Shown here: piece by piece, positions 59,368 to 64,000 of the stretch
Layout of the letters: each line of letters begins with the position of its first letter
Position numbering within the stretch: position 1 is the first letter of the stretch
From: Excoecaria cochinchinensis
Lineage: Eukaryota > Streptophyta > Magnoliopsida > Malpighiales > Euphorbiaceae
DNA: 64,000 bases
Direction: 5' to 3'
Assembly (NCBI GenBank): GCA_947683425.1
Contig: CANTUQ010000073.1
Coordinates: 10,064,001 to 10,128,000 of the forward strand
Position numbers and translations under genes: made by a program
Notes under the pieces: generated by a model
What the model saw: the letters and a program-made list of their open reading frames with translations, nothing else
Databases searched by the model: none
Told to the model about the DNA's origin: nothing

Positions 59368-60995
59368 GGAGGCTAGTGCATGGGTGCCTAAGTGAGCCAA
59401 AATTCAGGAAAAGGAAAGAAGCGCGTACCTGAAGCGACGACCTTCCTACTGGATGGAGTTATGATGATAGTTGTTGCCATGTTATAGGCAGGCTGTCTTT
59501 TGGTTGTGATTGGTGGTGCCGTGGTCGTGCTAACCTCTTGTGGGTACTGCCGCCATCGTGCTAACCTATGTGAATTTGTAATGCCGTGATTGTGCTAACC
59601 TCTTGTGGGTAGTGCCGCCATCGTGCTAACCTCTGTGAATTTGTAGTGCCGTAGTCGTGCTAACCTCTTGTGGGTAGTGCCGCCATCGTGCTAACTGCTG
59701 TGAATTGGTAGTGCCGTGGTCGTGCTAACCTCTTGTGGGTAGTGCCGCCATCGTGCTAACTGCTGTGAATTGGTGGTGCCGTGGCCGTGCTAACCTCTTG
59801 TGGGTAGTGCCGCCATCGTGCTAACTGCTGTGAATAGGTAATGCCGTGGTCGTGCTAACCTCTTGTGGGTAGTGCCGCCACGTGCTAACCTCTGTGAATT
59901 TTGGAGCTGTGCTCCTTTAGACGTTTGGACTGGTGTCGTCACTCGGCTTTTGTTGGTGTTCCCCGCCGATTTCTCCTGCTAGATTGTATGCGTAGAAATA
60001 TACAAGAAATCGTGTGTGTATGATATAGAATGCAAATGCTTGCAAAAATGTATAGACCATGTCCTAGGTGGTCCAAGGTTTGCTGAGGCTATAGCTTGCC
60101 TGCTCTACTATGCCCCCAGAATCCCGAGGATCGTCGACAAGTTTTCTGAAAGAGACGTCCAGTGTACATCCTTTGCCCCCCTGGTCAATGATGCCTTACC
60201 CGGGATTCTGATTCATGTTCTGTGTTGTGTGTTATCTGATTGAAAGAGGTTCATCTGAAATAACGCCGCCTTATGGCTCCAGGCATTGAACGTCATTGTT
60301 TTAAAGGTAGTGCATCCCTTGTGGATTTTCACACTAGCTTTTCTTTGCGGGAAATGCGTCCCTTAAGGGATTTTCACACAACCCTTTGCCTAATTTTTGC
60401 TTGGAATGGACCCAACCCAATCAAGCGGTTTTTTTTTGTAGGGCAGACTGCCTGTTTTCAGGTTTTCACCCTGCCCTTAGGCCTAACTTTTGCTTAGAGA
60501 GCCAGTTTCGGTTTTCATCTCTAACGGCTCTTTTTTTTTTTTTTTTTTCCATTCAGAGAAGGTTATCATCAAAGCTTCTGTTAAGAGCAAATAGCACATA
60601 TCCGATGAAGTGACTGAGCAATAATCATTAGATGAACAATTGGTATATCTCTTTTTAAAACAGAACTAAAAGATCGATGAAAATATATTCTTTTATTCAT
60701 TGCAAAATTGTGTACATTTTTATATGATTTCATCATACATGATTTTCATTTGACAAGAATTCAAAAGCTTATGACTTCACCTAATCTCGGAGTGGATTTT
60801 GTCAGCATCAAACTCCTGTTATCAATCGGCCCTCTCGGGTTTTCTCGATTGAATATTTTCTCTTGGCCCTTAATTTTTGCCCAGGATGCCTTTTTTCCGG
60901 TTTTCACCCTGACAGGGCGCCCAATTTTAGCAAGGCCGCATTTTTTCGGTTTTCGACCCGCATGGCATTTATTCTCTTCTTTTTATTTTTGGTCT
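59368..60995 (-). mobile_element. 3' noncoding region of Tat/Ogre-type element
   Basis: It matches 3861-5815 and 17641-19043 in reverse: CAGGTTTTCACCCTGCCC (about 60458), GAGATGAAAACC-complement text near 60510, and the GCGTCCCTTAAGGGATTTTCAC phrases (60300-60380). No gene. Confidence 0.8.
59508..59900 (-). repeat. 65-base tandem array
   Basis: Six units of 65 bases alternating GTGCTAACCTCTTGTGGGTA with GTGCTAACCTCTGTGAATTT. Each unit is made of two related halves ending in GTGCCGCCATC or GTGCCGTGGTC. Reverse-complement homologue of the array at 5030-5665. Confidence 0.9.
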
Positions 60996-63900
60996 TTAGC
61001 CATGGAACCTTTTAAGTTTATTGACATTGACCGGGTCCTTGAACTCATTCCCATCACTGTCTGCCAAAATTGTTCCTCCTTTTGTTAGCAGCTTCTTCAA
61101 AATGAATGGACCTTCCCAGGTGGGCCTGAATTTTCCGCGTATATCTGGAACTCCCGGCCTCATCATCTTAAAGACCAAATCCCCCTCCTTTAACGGGTGC
61201 TTTCGTACTTTCTTGCCAAACGACCGAGCTAACCTTTTCTGATAAACTTGATTGTGGTAATAGGCCCGCAACCTATCTTCATCTAGCAAATTTAGCTGTG
61301 ACAAACGCTGTTGCGCCCATTCTGTCTCTGGAATCTCCGCTTCCATGACTATCCTCAAAGACTTCAACTCAATTTCAAATGGCAGGACTGCTTCAGTTCC
61401 ATATACCAGAGAGAATGGTGTTGCCCCCGTAGAGGTTCTGACTGTGGTTCTATAACCCCAAAGTGCGAAGGGTAACTTTTCAGCCCTGTCTTTATAGCTC
61501 TGAACCATCTTGGCCAATATCCGCTTCACATTCTTGTTCACTGCTTCGACTGCACCGTTTGCTTAAGGACGGTAGGGAGAAGACTTGTGATGTTGGATCC
61601 TGTATTTCTGGAGCATCTGCTTAGTTTCTGCTAGGAATTGCACCCCATTATCAGACAGAATGTGATGTGGGAGACCATATCTGCATATCAGATTCCGCTC
61701 GATGAATTTAGCCATGTCCCTTGCATCAACCTTCTTAAAAGATTCAGCTTCAACCCACTTAGTGAAGTAGTCAATGGCAACTATAATGAACCTGTGCCCA
61801 TTAGAAGCTGTAGGACGGATTTTGCCTATGATGTTTATTCCCCAAGCTGCAAATGGCCATGGAGATGTTAAATTATGTAACTCTGAAACTGGCACATGCC
61901 TCAAGTTCGCATATTGTTGGCATAATTGGCATTGCTTCACAAATTTTGAACAATCCATATCCATTGTGAGCCAATAAAACCCTTGCCGCATGATCTTCTT
62001 CGCTAAGGCTAAGCCATTCATGTGAGCTCCATAGACCCCAGCATGAACCTCTTCCATAACTCTTTTAGCTTCTTTCTCCGTGAGGCATCTTAACTGGATA
62101 CCATCAGCTTGCCTTTTGTACAAAGTGCCATTAACACTGATGAATTGAGTGGACAGCTTCCTGATCATCCTTTGATCCTTCTCCGTGGCTTCCCCTGGAA
62201 AAGTTGACCTTTCTAAATAATTTTGAATGTCATAGTACCATGGATTTCCGTCGGTGGTCTCGACGTCCATCACCTGCTCAGCTTCAAAGCAAGGCCTTCC
62301 TGAGCTAGAGATTAGCACGGGTTTCATCGGAACTCCTGTTGGATTGTCCCACATAGACACTAAAGTTGCTAGAGCATCAGCTAACTGATTTTCGTCTTTA
62401 GGGATGAAGTGAAAAGTGCAAGTCTCAAACTGGCTGCTCAACATTCTCAAGTGCTTCACGTAAGGCAACAGCCTTTCTTCCTTGACTGACCACTCCCTTC
62501 TGATCTGATGAATTACTAAGGAAGAATCTCTGAATACTTCTGCGGTCTTTGCCCCCAGAGCGAGTAATGCTTCCAATCCAAAGATGCAAGCTTCGTATTA
62601 TGCTTTATTATTGGTAGCCTTATACCTCAGCTTCTTAGCCAATGGTAGCCTTTCACCATCCGGGCTCGTAAGAATAATTCCTGCTCCTACCCCTTTACTG
62701 TTTACTGCCCCATCAAAGAATAGCTGCCACCCTTGCACTGCTTTGGCCGTGACATCTTCATCCGGGAAGTTGTATTCAAACTGGTCTCCCTCAATAGGAT
62801 GCTCGGCTAAGAATTCTGCTACAGCTCTTCCTTTAATGGTTTTCTTGGTTATGTATTCAATGTCGAACTCCTGTAACAGCAGTAACCATCTTCCCATCTT
62901 CCCTAGTAGGGAGGGTGCTTCTTGGAGGTATCTAAGAGGATTATGTTTGGCTACTGCCTGTACCCTGAAGGAATGAAAGTAGTGTCGCAACTTCTTAGAA
63001 GCCCAGATAACTGCTAAACAAATCTTCTCCACCTCTACATATTTAGCTTCATACGGTAGGAACTTCTTGTTAAGATAGTAAACCGCAAACTCCACACCAA
63101 ATCCGTCTTCTTGAGCTATCATAGCACCTACTGAATTATCTTCCACTGCTAGGTACAGGATTAGTGGCTTGGCACGGCATGGTGGTCTTAATACTGGAGG
63201 ATTTAACAGATACTCCTTAATGGTGTCAAATGCCAGTTGACAGTCATCGTTCCATATCACCGGCTGATTTTTCCTAAGAAGCTTGAAAATAGGCTCACAC
63301 ACTGAAGCTAGCTTGGCAATAAACCGGCTAATGTACTGAAGCTTTCCAAGGAAGCTTCTAACGTCCTTCTCCTTCTGGGGTACTGGCATCTCTCTTATGG
63401 CTTTGACTTTGTCGGGATCTACTTCAATTCCTCTCTGGCTTACCACATGGCCTAATAGTTTACTCGAGGTAACCCCAAAGATGCATTTCTTAGGATTGAG
63501 GCGCAGATTATACTTACTAATCCTTTGAAAGAACTTTTCTAAAGCCTCAAAGTGACCTTCTCTACTAGCCGACTTAATCATCATGTCGTCGACATATACT
63601 TCCACTTCTTTGTGAATCAGGTCATTGAGAACTTTGGTGGCCATCCTCTGATAAGTTGCTCCTGCATTTTTCAACCCAAAAGGCATAATCCGATAGGCGT
63701 ATGTCCCCCACTCGGTGATTAAAGCTGTCTTAATCCGGTCCACTATCTTGTTAAGGATTTGATTGTATCCTGCGTATCCATCCACAAAGCTGTACATCAT
63801 ACAAGCAGCCACACTATCCACCAGCACATCAATATGAGGCAGTGGGAAATCATCCTTAGGGCAAGCTTTGTTCAGGTCTCGATAGTCAACGCATACTCGA

Positions 63901-64000
63901 ACCTTACCATCTTTCTTGGCTACAGGAACCACGTTAGCGAGCCAGGTCGGGTATTGAACCTCTATTAAGAATTTGGCCTCAATCTGCTTATGGATCTCCT
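60996..64000 (-). pseudogene. Tat/Ogre pol: reverse transcriptase, two RNase H domains, integrase
   Basis: One continuous minus-strand frame, open at the window edge. Reverse transcriptase: VPVAKKDGKVRVCVDYRDLN, FVDGYAGYNQI, and YVDD at about 63596-63585. First RNase H: about 63240-62850. A second RNase H starts with QLFFDGAVNSKGVGAG (about 62720). An in-frame TAA at 62600-62598 falls in its conserved NNKA-EYEA site. The RNase H end (VFRDSSLVIHQI) and integrase follow: zinc ligands H, H, C, C (about 62045-61920), WGINII with Asn at 61835-61833 where catalytic Asp is expected, and SDNG at about 61650. A second TAA at 61565-61563 precedes the catalytic Glu helix. The C-terminal part (ALWGYRTTVRTSTGATPF, 61470) ends at 60996. 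There is no chromodomain. Few lesions suggest recent death. Confidence 0.9.

Larger units (their letters stand above)
57422..64000 (-). mobile_element. Tat/Ogre-type Ty3/gypsy element, 3' part (runs off window)
   Basis: Read on the minus strand, it holds pol (64000-60996), a 3' noncoding region with a tandem array, a polypurine tract and a 3' LTR. It interrupts the Tekay pol at 57421, so it is younger than that element. The expected target duplication is GTATC (57417-57421), which should recur to the right of the window, followed by the rest of the Tekay element. Two RNase H domains and no chromodomain are consistent with the Tat lineage. Confidence 0.9.

Noticed and set aside
59508..59900. 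CRISPR-like regular repeats
   Set aside because: The 'spacers' are themselves repeated and homologous, the unit is shared with 5030-5665 in a retrotransposon, and the DNA is plant nuclear.
62584..62976. Plus-strand frames over 61021-62976 and 63759-63968
   Set aside because: They are antisense shadows of the minus-strand Tat/Ogre pol frame.

Overview
This window is plant nuclear DNA, almost certainly from a dicot with a repeat-rich genome. It is intergenic sequence built from nested LTR retrotransposons and DNA transposons, with no credible host gene. The evidence is tRNA-iMet-type primer sites (TGGTATCAGAGC), Ty3/gypsy and Ty1/copia pol domains, a MULE transposase, long AT-rich tracts and (AAT)n microsatellites. 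Species cannot be fixed from the sequence.

Layout, left to right. 1-1467: AT-rich microsatellite and a partial minus-strand Tat/Ogre-type LTR. 1468-3447: fragment of another long LTR. 3448-21576: plus-strand Tat/Ogre-type DNA, with a 3' noncoding region, an LTR (5816-10200) flanked by both a polypurine tract and a primer site, a leader, a block of Tekay-like LTRs (about 10894-16781) sitting inside the element, a broken pol remnant, a second 3' noncoding region and a second LTR (19044-21576). A solo LTR (6967-8655, TSD CTTTT) sits inside the first Tat LTR. 21655-27136: complete minus-strand element (TSD CATTT) with two 2.4-kb LTRs and only a gag fragment inside. 27142-32453: decayed minus-strand gag and leader, split by a 4.1-kb solo LTR (28092-32226, TSD GGTTC). 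32454-35443: LTR-like remnant, a local duplication and unassigned AT-rich DNA.

35452-43941: hAT-like nonautonomous transposon split by a young minus-strand Ty1/copia element (35814-43654, TSD AGATA, LTRs about 99% identical). Its genes are full of stops, and its leader holds a 23-bp-spaced array of 14 CACGTG boxes. 43950-50365: unassigned DNA, a hairpin repeat array, a decayed MULE transposase gene and an (AAT)41 tract. 50455-50898: fragment resembling the tail of a transposon-borne plant mobile domain protein. 50931-57421: plus-strand Tekay-type element with a 5' LTR carrying a 5S rRNA-derived segment, and broken pol. It is cut at 57421 by a minus-strand Tat/Ogre element (57422 to beyond 64000) whose pol is one frame with two internal stops and a changed integrase catalytic residue.

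The genes form no pathway. The strongest uncommon signals are in the LTRs and leaders: family-specific palindrome cassettes repeated inside most LTRs (TGTCGCG/CGCGACA, CACGAGTCGTG, GTGCAC, AAGCACAGCTGTGCTT types), a hairpin conserved 320-580 bases before the 3' end of six LTRs, the CACGTG array, and the 5S-derived segment.
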